The notes beneath the pieces were generated by a model. It did not search any database and was not told the origin of the DNA. It was given only the letters and a program-made list of their open reading frames with translations. The translations under genes and the position numbers were made by a program. Shown here piece by piece: positions 43,921 to 53,444 of a stretch of 64,000 bases of DNA; position 1 is the first letter of the stretch; each line of letters starts with the position of its first letter. Origin of the DNA: Marinicella rhabdoformis (GTDB taxonomy: Bacteria; Pseudomonadota; Gammaproteobacteria; Xanthomonadales; Marinicellaceae); assembly GCF_009671245.1 (NCBI RefSeq), contig NZ_VTFS01000001.1, positions 186,372 to 250,371 of the forward strand. Reading direction: 5' to 3'.

Positions 43921-44310
43921 TTATTTATTAAAAACAGCCTTGATTGAAAACTCAGCTTCACCGGCCTCAACCCAATCACTGGTGTTTCTGTAATAAATCG
44001 TCAACCTGTCATCACCCCGTTTGGCGGCAAACATGTAATATTCAGGCTTGTCAGATGATGAATAAGATTGAAAACCTGCTTCTTCAGTCGCTTTGCGATA
44101 TAAAGCAATCACCTCTTCTCGTGATTTATTTGTGCCAAACCTCGCAATCGACTCCACACGATCACCACCTGCCGTATCGTATGAATCACTGATGGCCAAA
44201 CGTGCATCGGGCAAGCTCGGCAAGCCAAATGGCATGGTGTATGCTTCGGCTAAAGCCGCACTACCGCAAACAACTGACACAAAAGTCAGTAACATTACTA
44301 TTCTTTTCAT
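43921..44310 (-). CDS. Small exported protein of unknown function
   Basis: 129 residues with a signal peptide (about 1-21, ending ALA) and an alpha-beta pattern in the rest, with REEVIALYRKATEEAGF followed by strands with EYYMFAAKRGDDRLTIYYR. No family recognised. First gene of the probable operon with the TrmH-family and DUF4124 genes. Confidence 0.72.
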   Translation of the reverse strand: MKRIVMLLTFVSVVCGSAALAEAYTMPFGLPSLPDARLAISDSYDTAGGDRVESIARFGTNKSREEVIALYRKATEEAGFQSYSSSDKPEYYMFAAKRGDDRLTIYYRNTSDWVEAGEAEFSIKAVFNK

Positions 44311-44620
44311 TGGGTTTCCGTGATTATTTTTTTGAATTTGTGGCTATATTAACAGAACGTAGCTTTTTCAGTTTGGATATTATCGTAGGTTGGCGCTGAA
44401 AGACGACCAAAAGAAGGGCCATTAAGGCAGCCCAATAAGTTTTTCCGGTTTTGGATTGCGCAGACCTATGCCAACTTACTTTGCTTCAATAATCTCGCCT
44501 TATTTAACTTCAGCTACACTTTATAGCATATTAGTATAAACAACAGGTTGATTAAACAAATGATACATCATAATATTCGTTTATTCTAAATTATCTAAAA
44601 CTAATATAATGGATTTCATA
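44311..44620. other. Gene-free stretch with partial repeats
   Basis: GTAGGTTGGCGCTG (44384-44397) is half of a family A palindrome, and AAGGGCCATTAAGGCAGC (44414-44431) resembles GGGCCCTTAAGGCAGC at about 33120. The rest is AT-rich upstream DNA of the DsbB-like gene. No gene seen. Confidence 0.5.
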
Positions 44621-45043
44621 ATGAATAAGACTGTATTAAACTTATTGATCAAAAACAAAAAAAAATTAGGATTAATAGCAATTGCTATATCAATTTTGAC
44701 GTGGTTTTTAGAATTTTATGGCGTGGTTTATGTCTGTCCATATTGTCGAACACAAAGAACAATAATAGGTCTACTAGGCTTATCTCTTTTACTGCCCAAC
44801 ACCAGAAACTGGCTAAACTTGTATGTAGCAACGACTTTAGCAATATTTGGTTTTTTCGTGGCTTCATACCAGCATTTTGAAGGTTGGAAAAAGATAATGT
44901 CTGGTAAATTTATATGGGGTGAACAATGGTACCTAAATTCTTGGTTACTTTCTGGTTTTGCCCTTTTTATCATATCCGGCCTACTGTTACTTATTTGGAC
45001 ATCAGTCAAAACAATAGATACAAACAGTAAGTTGAGTCAATAA
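44621..45043 (+). CDS. DsbB-like small membrane protein with CPYC motif
   Basis: 140 residues from the ATG at 44621 (GGA eight bases before); ATG at 44609 is also in frame. Four membrane helices (about 15-33, 43-58, 64-82, 110-130 in the shorter form) and CPYC after the first helix, followed by RTQRTIIGLLGLSLLL. This resembles small DsbB-family proteins, which exchange disulfides with quinone, but the second periplasmic Cys pair of DsbB is absent. Function therefore uncertain. Base composition is more AT-rich than its neighbours. Confidence 0.72.
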   Translation: MNKTVLNLLIKNKKKLGLIAIAISILTWFLEFYGVVYVCPYCRTQRTIIGLLGLSLLLPNTRNWLNLYVATTLAIFGFFVASYQHFEGWKKIMSGKFIWGEQWYLNSWLLSGFALFIISGLLLLIWTSVKTIDTNSKLSQ

Positions 45044-45243
45044 ATTAAATAACCATAACCCAAAGGCCATGTCTTATCGCTTCATGGTGTTTGGGGCTGT
45101 ATTAATCAAAACCACAGGAGGTGAATGCAAACTTGTTGAGCAATATTGAGTTTATTCTTTTGCCTTTAAGTTTTCCTGCTTCATTTACAAATGATTCGCG
45201 CTTCTTTTGGTACAATGCCCTTCCCTTGTGATTTTTCAGATTT
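45044..45243. other. Upstream region of mfd
   Basis: No standard gene. AGGAGG at 45116-45121 stands just before a GTG (45121) that opens a 36-codon frame and an ATG (45125) that opens a 4-codon frame. TACAAT at 45210-45215 could be the mfd -10 box. Confidence 0.35.
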
Positions 45244-48200
45244 ATGTTGTTTTCAAAACTCAATATTCAGTCAAGTTCTAACGGCCAATCTGGTCAAAAT
45301 ATGGCATGGCAGCATGTGGCGGGTTTGGCCTTGCCGTTGGCTTTGGCTGAATTACACCAGCAGTATGAGGGTTTGTTGTTGGTTTTGACCGATTCAGTGC
45401 ACCACAGTCGGGTTTTAGAAGAAGAAATTGCTTTGTGTAGTCCCAAAGACAAGCAAAGCAAAGGTGCACATGTGTTGCACTTTCCAAGTTGGGATACTTT
45501 GCCTTACGATGTTTTTTCACCTAATCCTGAAATCGTTTCAGAGCGGATGCAGTTTTTGCATCAGTTGAGCACCATGAAACAGAAAGCGGTTTTGGTGATG
45601 CCAGTGCAGAATCTGATGCAGCGTTTGCCTAACAAGGATTTCATCAATGGCCGCAGTTTGAGCATCAAGTTGAATGACCAGTTTGACTTACATCGCTGGC
45701 GTGGATTATTTGAAAAAAACGGTTATGTGCATGTCAATGAAGTGCGCGAGGCCGGTGAGTTTGTCGTTCGTGGTGGTGTGCTGGATTTATACCCGATGGG
45801 TGCGCATGAAGCGTATCGCATTGAGTTATTCGACGATGAGATTGAAAGCATTCGAGTGTTTGATACCGACACCCAATTGACCATCAAGACGGTTAAAGCC
45901 GTCGAAGTCCTGCCGGCCAATGAGTTTCCTTTCGATGACAACGCCCGAGAATTGTTTTTGAGTCGTTTTCGTGAGCAATTCGAAGTAGATACGCGCAAAT
46001 CAACGATATACCAAGATGTTCGTAAGCAGATTAAGTTTTCTGGCATCGAACAGTACTTGCCGTTTTTCCACAAAGAGTTGAGCGATTTGTTCGATTACTT
46101 GCCTGAACAGACGCACTTTGTCCACTGCCATGCCACCGAAGCGATTTTGCACACTTGGGAAAAGCAGATTGAAGCGCGGTATGAAGACCGAAAGCATGAT
46201 GTGCAACGACCGATTCTCAAACCAACACAGATTTACCAAACAGCTGACCACATATTCAATGCGCTTTCGGCTTTTGAAAGTACTTCCATAAATCAAGCCA
46301 AAGCCGATCAAGCCAAAGATAAAATCAATGCCCTAGACTTTCACAGTCAGTTACCTAAACAGTTCAATCCCGAATTAAAACAAAAGTTAAGTGAGTTCTG
46401 TGATGACTTCAAAGACCGATTGCTTATTTGCGCTGATTCATTGGGGCGACAAGATTACATTTTAGAAAAACTGAAGTCTGCCGATAAAAAATTCGAAATT
46501 TTCAAAAGCATCGCTGATTTTATAAAAAGTGACGCCCAGCGCGGCATCACCATCGCGCCCATTGAAGTCGGCGTTCACTTAAAAGAACAACAAATTTCGA
46601 TTCTTGATGAAGGCTGTTTGTTCGGCAAGCGCGTTAATCGCAGACAGAAAGTCAAAAAGTACAATGCCAGCCCAGGCGATGTGATTTCAAACTTGACTGA
46701 CCTGCATTTGGACTCGCCTATTGTCCATATTGACCATGGTGTCGGCCGTTACCGAGGCTTGAAACTGATGGATTACGACGGTGAAGCCGAATACCTGGAA
46801 GTCGAATACATGGGCGGTGACAAATTATTCGTGCCCGTTTCATCTTTGCACTTGGTGACCCGATATTCAGGGGCCAATGAAGAAAATGCGCCGTGGCACA
46901 AACTCGGCTCAGAAGCGTGGTCAAAAGCCAAAGAAAAAGCGGCCAAGAAAGTCAAAGACGTGGCCGCTGAGCTGCTGTCTTTATATGCCATGCGCGAAGC
47001 CGCGGGTGGTCATGGTCTGAAATTGAACCAAGACGACTATTTACAGTTCTGCCAAGGATTTCCATTTGAAGAAACCGAAGACCAGTTGAATGCCATTGAT
47101 GCCGTTATCAAAGACATGAAAGCGCCGACCCACATGGACCGCGTGGTGTGTGGCGACGTGGGCTTTGGTAAAACAGAAATTGCTTTGCGGGCGGCATTTG
47201 CAGCGGCCAATGACGGCTTACAGGTGGTGCTTTTGGTTCCAACCACACTTTTGGCTCAACAGCATTACGACAATTTTGTCGATAGATTCGCACCGTTTCC
47301 GATTAAGGTCGCTTTGTTGTCGCGCTTTGTATCTGGTGCTGACACTAAAGAAACCCTGCGCCAATGTGAATCAGGTGGTGTAGACATCGTCATAGGCACC
47401 CATAAATTGATTCAAAAGGGCATCAAATTCAAATCATTGGGTTTGGTTATCATTGATGAAGAACACCGTTTTGGCGTCAAGCAAAAAGACAAGCTGAAAC
47501 AACTCAAAGCCGATGTCGATTTCTTGACATTAACAGCAACCCCCATTCCAAGAACGCTGAATGGCGCATTATCAGGTTTGCGTGATTTATCTATCATTGC
47601 GACACCGCCGAAAGCCCGTTTAACGGTCAAAACTCAGGTGGTCGAGTGGAACAACAGCGTTATCAATGAAGCCTGTACACGCGAGATTCAACGCGGTGGC
47701 CAAGTGTATTTCCTACACAACGAAGTGCAAACCATTGAGCAGATGGCCGAAAGCATTCAAAAGATCAACCCATCAGCACGCGTGCGGGTGGCACATGGTC
47801 AGATGCATGAGAAAGAACTGCAAGATGTGATGGTAGATTTCCACAAACAACGCTTTAATATCTTGGTCTGCACGACCATCATTGAGTCAGGCATCGACAT
47901 CCCTTCGGCCAACACCATCATCATCAATCGCGCCGACAAACTGGGTTTGGCACAATTACATCAATTGCGAGGTCGGGTCGGTCGATCTCATCACAAAGCC
48001 TTTGCTTACATGATCATTCCAAGCTGGAAAGCAGTCAGCAAAGACGCCAAAAAACGACTGGAAGCCATTGAATCTCTTGAAGATTTAGGCTCTGGATTCA
48101 CCCTCGCCACGCATGACATGGAAATCCGCGGTTCAGGTGAATTATTGGGTGAAGAACAAAGCGGGCAAATTCAAAGCGTCGGCTTCAGTCTCTATTGTGA

Positions 48201-48705
48201 AATGTTAGAACGCGCTGTGGACGCCTTGAAAAATGGCGAAGAAATTGATATTTTGAGTGAAGATGCCACACACATAGACATTGAACTGAATATCCCTGCC
48301 CTGTTACCAGAATCGTATATTTTCGATGTGTACACACGTTTGACCTTATATAAGCGCATGAACAATGCCAAAACACGTGAAGCCTTGGATGAAATTAAAG
48401 TCGAATTGATTGACCGTTTTGGGCAATTGCCAGAGGCGGCACAAAACTTACTACATGTATTAAATATCAAATTAAAAGCCAAACAACTCAACATCGCATC
48501 ATTGGTTATGAATGAAGAGTTTGCCGACCTCAAGTTCAAAACGTTCAGCCCAACTTTTTATGCGCAGTTAATTAAACTGATTCAGTCTAACCCCGGCACA
48601 TACAAACCCTTGCCAAATGATGGTTTAAGGTTGCTGGGTGAATTCGATTTAGCCGAACAAAGGATTGATGCCATCCACCAATTATTTGATATACTGCAAT
48701 CATGA
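45244..48705 (+). CDS. mfd: Transcription-repair coupling factor
   Basis: 1153 residues. It removes RNA polymerase stalled at DNA lesions and recruits UvrA. The UvrB-like module (about 1-330) is followed by the CarD-like RNA polymerase-interacting domain (about 485-545, VHIDHGVGRYRGL), the RecG-like translocase with Walker A GDVGFGKTE (near 637) and DEEH box (near 738), motif VI HQLRGRVGRSHHKAFAY, and the C-terminal TRCF domain. Full length. The stop overlaps csiV by four bases (ATGA). Confidence 0.97.
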   Translation: MLFSKLNIQSSSNGQSGQNMAWQHVAGLALPLALAELHQQYEGLLLVLTDSVHHSRVLEEEIALCSPKDKQSKGAHVLHFPSWDTLPYDVFSPNPEIVSERMQFLHQLSTMKQKAVLVMPVQNLMQRLPNKDFINGRSLSIKLNDQFDLHRWRGLFEKNGYVHVNEVREAGEFVVRGGVLDLYPMGAHEAYRIELFDDEIESIRVFDTDTQLTIKTVKAVEVLPANEFPFDDNARELFLSRFREQFEVDTRKSTIYQDVRKQIKFSGIEQYLPFFHKELSDLFDYLPEQTHFVHCHATEAILHTWEKQIEARYEDRKHDVQRPILKPTQIYQTADHIFNALSAFESTSINQAKADQAKDKINALDFHSQLPKQFNPELKQKLSEFCDDFKDRLLICADSLGRQDYILEKLKSADKKFEIFKSIADFIKSDAQRGITIAPIEVGVHLKEQQISILDEGCLFGKRVNRRQKVKKYNASPGDVISNLTDLHLDSPIVHIDHGVGRYRGLKLMDYDGEAEYLEVEYMGGDKLFVPVSSLHLVTRYSGANEENAPWHKLGSEAWSKAKEKAAKKVKDVAAELLSLYAMREAAGGHGLKLNQDDYLQFCQGFPFEETEDQLNAIDAVIKDMKAPTHMDRVVCGDVGFGKTEIALRAAFAAANDGLQVVLLVPTTLLAQQHYDNFVDRFAPFPIKVALLSRFVSGADTKETLRQCESGGVDIVIGTHKLIQKGIKFKSLGLVIIDEEHRFGVKQKDKLKQLKADVDFLTLTATPIPRTLNGALSGLRDLSIIATPPKARLTVKTQVVEWNNSVINEACTREIQRGGQVYFLHNEVQTIEQMAESIQKINPSARVRVAHGQMHEKELQDVMVDFHKQRFNILVCTTIIESGIDIPSANTIIINRADKLGLAQLHQLRGRVGRSHHKAFAYMIIPSWKAVSKDAKKRLEAIESLEDLGSGFTLATHDMEIRGSGELLGEEQSGQIQSVGFSLYCEMLERAVDALKNGEEIDILSEDATHIDIELNIPALLPESYIFDVYTRLTLYKRMNNAKTREALDEIKVELIDRFGQLPEAAQNLLHVLNIKLKAKQLNIASLVMNEEFADLKFKTFSPTFYAQLIKLIQSNPGTYKPLPNDGLRLLGEFDLAEQRIDAIHQLFDILQS

Positions 48706-49499
48706 AAAAAATGATGTATTTATTACTGGCCATTCAAACAGGTCATGCAGCCAATTACTTACCCTTGTCTTCTGGCATCCAACTATATGATGTTGAAGTG
48801 CTGGTGTTCGCACGCTTACTGTCACAACCTGAAAGCAATCAAGTGAGCAACAGAGCTGAAGTTGACTTAACCTCACTCAATGCCATGGAAGCGGCAGATG
48901 ATGACATGGCATGGTTGATTGAATCAGAAAAACCTGATCAAGAAGGAGACCAATGGCAAGTACCCATTGAGGGTGAAAAGACCAGTGATGCGAAAGCCCT
49001 CGCCTGGTTTTCCTTCAATGATTTACCTTCGGACAATGCCGTTTTCAATAAAATTGACAAACACCCCAGTATGCGCGCCTTGTTTTACCAAAAATGGCGT
49101 CAACCTGCCACGCCTTATAGAAACCCAGGTTTTGTCAAAATATCAAATTGGTCAGAAGACATTCCAGTAGATCAACCCTTGGATGCACCAGAAGAAGAAT
49201 CTATAAGAAACAACACATTAGCAGGATTCGCAAACGAAAATGAACCCGAAGATACTTTTTTAGTACCGATAAAACCTGATTATACGATCAGGGGTAAGGT
49301 GGCTTTTTCTAAACAAAGGTTTCAACACGGACATGTAGATATTAACCTTTACAGAGAAAGTCTGGATGGTGAAACCATCATTTACCGAACAGAGCAAAGT
49401 ACCCAAATTGAATTGGGATCATGGCAATATTTTGACCACCCTCAATTTGGCGTTATGATGAAAGTCACTTTAGTTACTGATTTTAGCAACAAACCCTAA
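48702..49499 (+). CDS. csiV: CsiV-like peptidoglycan-binding protein
   Basis: 265 residues with a signal peptide (about 1-17) and the start of the mature protein YDVEVLVFARL, the CsiV hallmark; the C-terminus YRTEQSTQIELGSWQYFDHPQFGVMMKV also fits. In Vibrio CsiV supports a periplasmic inhibitor of cell-wall-modifying D-amino acid or lytic functions. Its place right behind mfd, with a four-base overlap, is a conserved gammaproteobacterial arrangement. Symbol from context and family; moderate confidence in exact function. Confidence 0.82.
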   Translation: MKKMMYLLLAIQTGHAANYLPLSSGIQLYDVEVLVFARLLSQPESNQVSNRAEVDLTSLNAMEAADDDMAWLIESEKPDQEGDQWQVPIEGEKTSDAKALAWFSFNDLPSDNAVFNKIDKHPSMRALFYQKWRQPATPYRNPGFVKISNWSEDIPVDQPLDAPEEESIRNNTLAGFANENEPEDTFLVPIKPDYTIRGKVAFSKQRFQHGHVDINLYRESLDGETIIYRTEQSTQIELGSWQYFDHPQFGVMMKVTLVTDFSNKP

Positions 49500-49508
49500 A
49501 AACCAAAG

Positions 49509-50132
49509 ATGGATAAACAACCAATTAAAATCATTGCTGTTTTTTTATGCTTTTATTTAATCAGCGCATGCCAGATAAAAAATAAAACCACACATCAATC
49601 AAAACCGAATCAAATTTGGCAACTCGAAACAACACAAAGTCAACTCAGTTTCATCAGCACCAAAAATAACAACATTGCTGAGTCTCACACCATTAAATTT
49701 CTTAATGGACAGATTAACAGCGAACTGAAAATGAAATTGAATTTAGACTTGAATCAGCTGGAAACACAAATTCCTATTCGCAATCAAAGGATGAAAGACC
49801 TGCTTTTTGAAACAGCTCGATTTCCAACTGCTCAAATACTAGCCCAAATTCCAAAAACGGTTCCATTCGGCACACCTGTAACCATAGATTTTGAGCTTAA
49901 TTTACACGGTGTGGTGAACCAGCTTCAGGCAAGAGTTCTGGTGCAAATTAACGCCAAAGACCACTCAATGTCAGTGATAAGCTATAACCCCATCCAAATC
50001 AATGCCAAAGCATTTAACTTGGATGAAGGTATTAACCAACTGACACAAGTCGCCAAACTAAAGGCCATCAGTTATGAGGTTCCTGTTGACTTCAAACTGG
50101 TATTCAATAAAATCGAACCAACCAATCAATAA
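49509..50132 (+). CDS. YceI-like lipoprotein
   Basis: 207 residues. Lipoprotein signal with lipobox ISAC (Cys at residue 21), then a YceI-like lipocalin-fold domain (WQLETTQSQLSFISTKNN, RNQRMKDLLFETARFPTAQI, FELNLHGVVNQL). Known YceI proteins bind long-chain isoprenoids or lipids in the periplasm. Nine bases after csiV, so in the mfd-csiV transcript. fabI follows 52 bases on with its own strong Shine-Dalgarno. Confidence 0.87.
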   Translation: MDKQPIKIIAVFLCFYLISACQIKNKTTHQSKPNQIWQLETTQSQLSFISTKNNNIAESHTIKFLNGQINSELKMKLNLDLNQLETQIPIRNQRMKDLLFETARFPTAQILAQIPKTVPFGTPVTIDFELNLHGVVNQLQARVLVQINAKDHSMSVISYNPIQINAKAFNLDEGINQLTQVAKLKAISYEVPVDFKLVFNKIEPTNQ

Positions 50133-50184
50133 CTGACCACCGGCACCACAGTACATCAGGCGGCGGTCAAATCAGGAGAATAAA

Positions 50185-50973
50185 ATGGGGATATTATCAG
50201 GCAAAAAAGCCTTAATCGTTGGCGTTGCAAGCAACCGTTCCATTGCTTGGAGTATTGCTGAGTTTATGCACCAACAAGGGGCTGAATTGGCCTTTACTTA
50301 CTTGGATGACAAACTCAAAAAACGCGTTGATAAAATTGCAGCACAAACGGGCTCTGAAATTGTTTTGCCATTGGATGTTGCCTCAGACCAACAAATTGAA
50401 GACGTTTTCAAAGAATTAGGCAAAGAATGGGACGGCTTAGATACCATCGTTCATTCAGTCGGCTTTGCTCCGCGTGAATTATTGCAAGGCAATTACTTAG
50501 AAAACTTAACCCGAGGCGGTTATCAAACGGCCATGGATGTCAGTTCATATAGTTTTGCTGCATTGGGTAAAGCTGGCCGTGACATGATGCAAGGGCGCGA
50601 CGCCTCTTTATTGACCTTGTCATACCTTGGAGCTGTGCGTGCCATGAATAATTATAACGTCATGGGTGTTGCCAAAGCTGCACTGGAAGCCAATGTGCGA
50701 TACATGGCGCATGCTTTAGGTTCTGATGGCATCAGGGTCAACGGCATTTCAGCAGGCCCAATCAAAACATTGGCTGCCTCAGGTATTGGAAACTTTAAAT
50801 CCATGCTTGATCACGTCGAAAAAGCCGCTCCTTTAAAACGCAGTGTCACACAGATGGATGTCGCCAAAGCAGCTGCGTTCTTATGTTCAGACTGGGCATC
50901 TGGCATTACGGGTGAAATCACTTATGTTGATGCAGGATACAACATCATGGCCATGACTGAAATTGGCGATTAA
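50185..50973 (+). CDS. fabI: Enoyl-[acyl-carrier-protein] reductase (NADH)
   Basis: 262 residues. It performs the last reduction of fatty acid elongation. NAD-binding [13 protein letters not shown], catalytic Tyr147, Tyr157 and Lys164 ([23 protein letters not shown] region), and [12 protein letters not shown] substrate-loop are all FabI-typical. AGGAG lies eight bases before the ATG. A terminator follows. Confidence 0.97.
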   Translation: MGILSGKKALIVGVASNRSIAWSIAEFMHQQGAELAFTYLDDKLKKRVDKIAAQTGSEIVLPLDVASDQQIEDVFKELGKEWDGLDTIVHSVGFAPRELLQGNYLENLTRGGYQTAMDVSSYSFAALGKAGRDMMQGRDASLLTLSYLGAVRAMNNYNVMGVAKAALEANVRYMAHALGSDGIRVNGISAGPIKTLAASGIGNFKSMLDHVEKAAPLKRSVTQMDVAKAAAFLCSDWASGITGEITYVDAGYNIMAMTEIGD

Positions 50974-51000
50974 TCAAAAGCAAAAAATGTCACTTTTTAT

Positions 51001-51028
51001 AAGCCATTGAATCTTCAATGGCTTTTTT
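51001..51028 (+). terminator. Terminator after fabI
   Basis: Stem AAGCCATTGA / TCAATGGCTT with a four-base loop ATCT and six T, 27 bases past the stop. Confidence 0.87.
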
Positions 51029-51178
51029 ATGTCTTATTACTGACAAATTCCACTCTAAACTTGAAGTTTAGCTTCAAATCACTAAAACTGTGGTCAACAA
51101 TAACAAAGCAATTTCATCAAATTAGGGTAGAGATTGTTTAAAAATAGCTTTGACTTTTTGTCAAAGGGGGAAAGAAAA

Positions 51179-52618
51179 TTGAAGGTCCAATTGTCAGCCT
51201 TGTTGTGCAGTGTCTTTATGTTTTTATTGAACATAAATGTTTATGCCAATTCTGAGACTGAAAAAACAAATCTGATTTATTGCGTTGACCCTGATTGGTT
51301 CCCATTTGAATCAATCAAAGATGGTAAACACATTGGCATATCTTCTGACTACGTCAAATTTGTCGCCATGGATGCAGGACTTGAGCTCACATTCCTTCCT
51401 ACTGAAACCTGGCAATCCACATTAGATCACCTGATGGCAGGAACATGTCACATCACGCCGATGCTGAATAAAAATGAAGCACGGAGTGAATTTTTGGACT
51501 TTTCTGACACCTACTTTAATTCTCCTAATGTTTTGGTTTCGCAAAAGAACCAACCTTTTTTAAAAGATTTTGATCAAATCGATGACCAAGTGGTTGCTTT
51601 GAGCGAGGGCTTCAGAATCAATGATTATATCAAGCAAAAGTATCCAGAAGTGAAAACCAGAATATATGCTTCTGTTTTGGAAGGCTTGATGTCTGTTGCA
51701 GATGGTGAAACTGATATTTTTGTTGGCTCAATGCTTTCAACCAATAACTATATACAACAGCATGGTTTGCATCAATTGCGCATTGCTGGATGGGGTGGAC
51801 CAGAAGACAACCTGAGGTTTGGTGTAATCAAAAGCCAATCTGATTTACTGCCCCTGATTAACTTTTCTCTTTCTCAAATTGATGATGCACATAAACTGGC
51901 CATTTATCACAAGTGGAATAACATCACAGTGATAGACAACACCAATTATGGTCTGATAAAAAAAATGGTGATGTATGGTGCCATTGCTGCTGTTTTTTTG
52001 CTCAGCTACCTGTGGATGATGAAACGTTATAACCGACAGTTGCAACAACAAAACGTCGAACTCAATCGCTTAAAAAGCGAACTGACAAAGTCTAATCAAA
52101 AGTTCAAAAAACTCTCTACACACGACTTATTGACTGGACTTTACAACCGCTACTATTTCGATATGGCATTGGCAGAAGAGTCCTCACGATATGATAATGA
52201 CAACCCCATTGCACTGACTGTCATTGACATTGATTACTTTAAAAGAATCAATGACCAATACGGCCACTCAACAGGTGATGTGGTACTGAAACTGTTTGCT
52301 CAACTGTTAAAAGATTTAGTCAATGATATGGACGTATTGGCTCGATGGGGCGGAGAAGAGTTTGTTATTTTCAGCAACAACACCTCTTTGCAACAAGCGC
52401 ATGACAAATGTTTTGAAATACAAAAACAACTTAAATTGACCACCTTCCCAGGTATAGAACACATCACAGCCAGTTATGGCATCGCTTCACTAAAACAAAA
52501 TGAAACCATGTCTGCCTGTTTTCAAAGGGCTGACCAAGCATTGTACAAAGCCAAAGATGAAGGCCGAGACAGAATATGTATTGCTGATGCGGCTGAAATT
52601 GTCAGCTCTTCAGCCTAG
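51179..52618 (+). CDS. Periplasmic amino acid-binding-like sensor with GGDEF domain
   Basis: 479 residues from a TTG at 51179, chosen because AAAGGGGG lies about nine bases before it and a clean signal peptide (to VYA) then starts; a TTG at 51134 is also in frame and no ATG precedes the mature domain in a fitting place. Domains: periplasmic SBP_bac_3 (about 30-265), membrane helix (about 268-290), coiled-coil linker, and GGDEF (about 325-475) with active-site GGEEF. The inhibitory RxxD site is absent (NDMD at that place). It makes cyclic di-GMP in response to a bound small solute; ligand unknown. Confidence 0.9.
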   Translation: MKVQLSALLCSVFMFLLNINVYANSETEKTNLIYCVDPDWFPFESIKDGKHIGISSDYVKFVAMDAGLELTFLPTETWQSTLDHLMAGTCHITPMLNKNEARSEFLDFSDTYFNSPNVLVSQKNQPFLKDFDQIDDQVVALSEGFRINDYIKQKYPEVKTRIYASVLEGLMSVADGETDIFVGSMLSTNNYIQQHGLHQLRIAGWGGPEDNLRFGVIKSQSDLLPLINFSLSQIDDAHKLAIYHKWNNITVIDNTNYGLIKKMVMYGAIAAVFLLSYLWMMKRYNRQLQQQNVELNRLKSELTKSNQKFKKLSTHDLLTGLYNRYYFDMALAEESSRYDNDNPIALTVIDIDYFKRINDQYGHSTGDVVLKLFAQLLKDLVNDMDVLARWGGEEFVIFSNNTSLQQAHDKCFEIQKQLKLTTFPGIEHITASYGIASLKQNETMSACFQRADQALYKAKDEGRDRICIADAAEIVSSSA

Positions 52619-52623
52619 CAACA

Positions 52624-53187
52624 TCATTTACTGATGCTGTGCCAACTGGCTTCAATCACTTCTTTAATATTTTCTTCAGTTAAATTGATTTGTTGCATTA
52701 ATTGCAACCGAGCCAAAACTGATGATGTTTCAAGACTTAAGACACTCAGCACTTCATTATCTAAATCCTTAAAAACTTTTTGCGACTTCCCTGCTTCAAA
52801 AAAACGCGTCAAAGGCTCGAATAATTGCATGATTTTTTCACTTTGGACGGCTTTTTGTTTTGGTGGCAAATGATCAAATTGGTCTTTACACAATACGGCC
52901 GTTGGATGATCTAAGCAGTAATTCCAAAACTGCAGCCAAAAATGTTGGTATTGAGCAAACAACGTGGCTTTGTCATCGTATGATGCAAAAGTATAACTCG
53001 CAATGTCAGTTAATATTTGCAAATGCAATTGTAAAATCAAATCTTCTTTATTTTCAAAATGATTGTAAATTGAACCCGCAGCAACACCCGCCGTATCGGC
53101 TAATTGCTTCATTGAAAAACCATGAAAACCGTGCTTAGAGAGCAACTCTTGAGTGGCCGCTAAAATGAGATCCCTTTTACTTGACAT
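52624..53187 (-). CDS. TetR-family transcriptional regulator
   Basis: 187 residues. N-terminal TetR helix-turn-helix: DLILAATQELLSKHGFHGFSM, then QLADTAGVAAGSIYNHFENKEDL. The ligand-binding C-terminal domain shows no specific subfamily. Divergent from acnB with 257 bases between, where an inverted repeat TTGCATC-N6-GATGCAA lies 58 bases upstream of its own start. Target may be itself and/or acnB. Confidence 0.9.
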   Translation of the reverse strand: MSSKRDLILAATQELLSKHGFHGFSMKQLADTAGVAAGSIYNHFENKEDLILQLHLQILTDIASYTFASYDDKATLFAQYQHFWLQFWNYCLDHPTAVLCKDQFDHLPPKQKAVQSEKIMQLFEPLTRFFEAGKSQKVFKDLDNEVLSVLSLETSSVLARLQLMQQINLTEENIKEVIEASWHSISK

Positions 53188-53244
53188 ATTTTTGTTTTAA
53201 TTAAAAGCGGCTACATTATCTAAATTATTGGAAAACTTCAATGA

Positions 53245-53264
53245 TTGCATCAAAAACGATGCAA
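53245..53264. promoter_or_regulatory. Candidate TetR operator between tetR-like gene and acnB
   Basis: Perfect seven-base inverted repeat TTGCATC / GATGCAA with six-base spacer. Its left arm overlaps a -35-like TTGCAT, with TATGAT 15 bases on (53266-53271), so binding could block a promoter toward acnB. Confidence 0.5.
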
Positions 53265-53444
53265 ATATGATAAAATACTGCCTCCATTTTCCAACCAAAC
53301 TACATCCTCAAAAGCCGTGTATCCATTCATGGATTCGGTAATCAGCGGGAGTTAAATACTTTGGGTAAATCAGGATCCATAAAGCTTTAGGTAAATGGCT
53401 TTTAACTACACAGTGAATTATACAGACTACGAGGCAACTATTAC

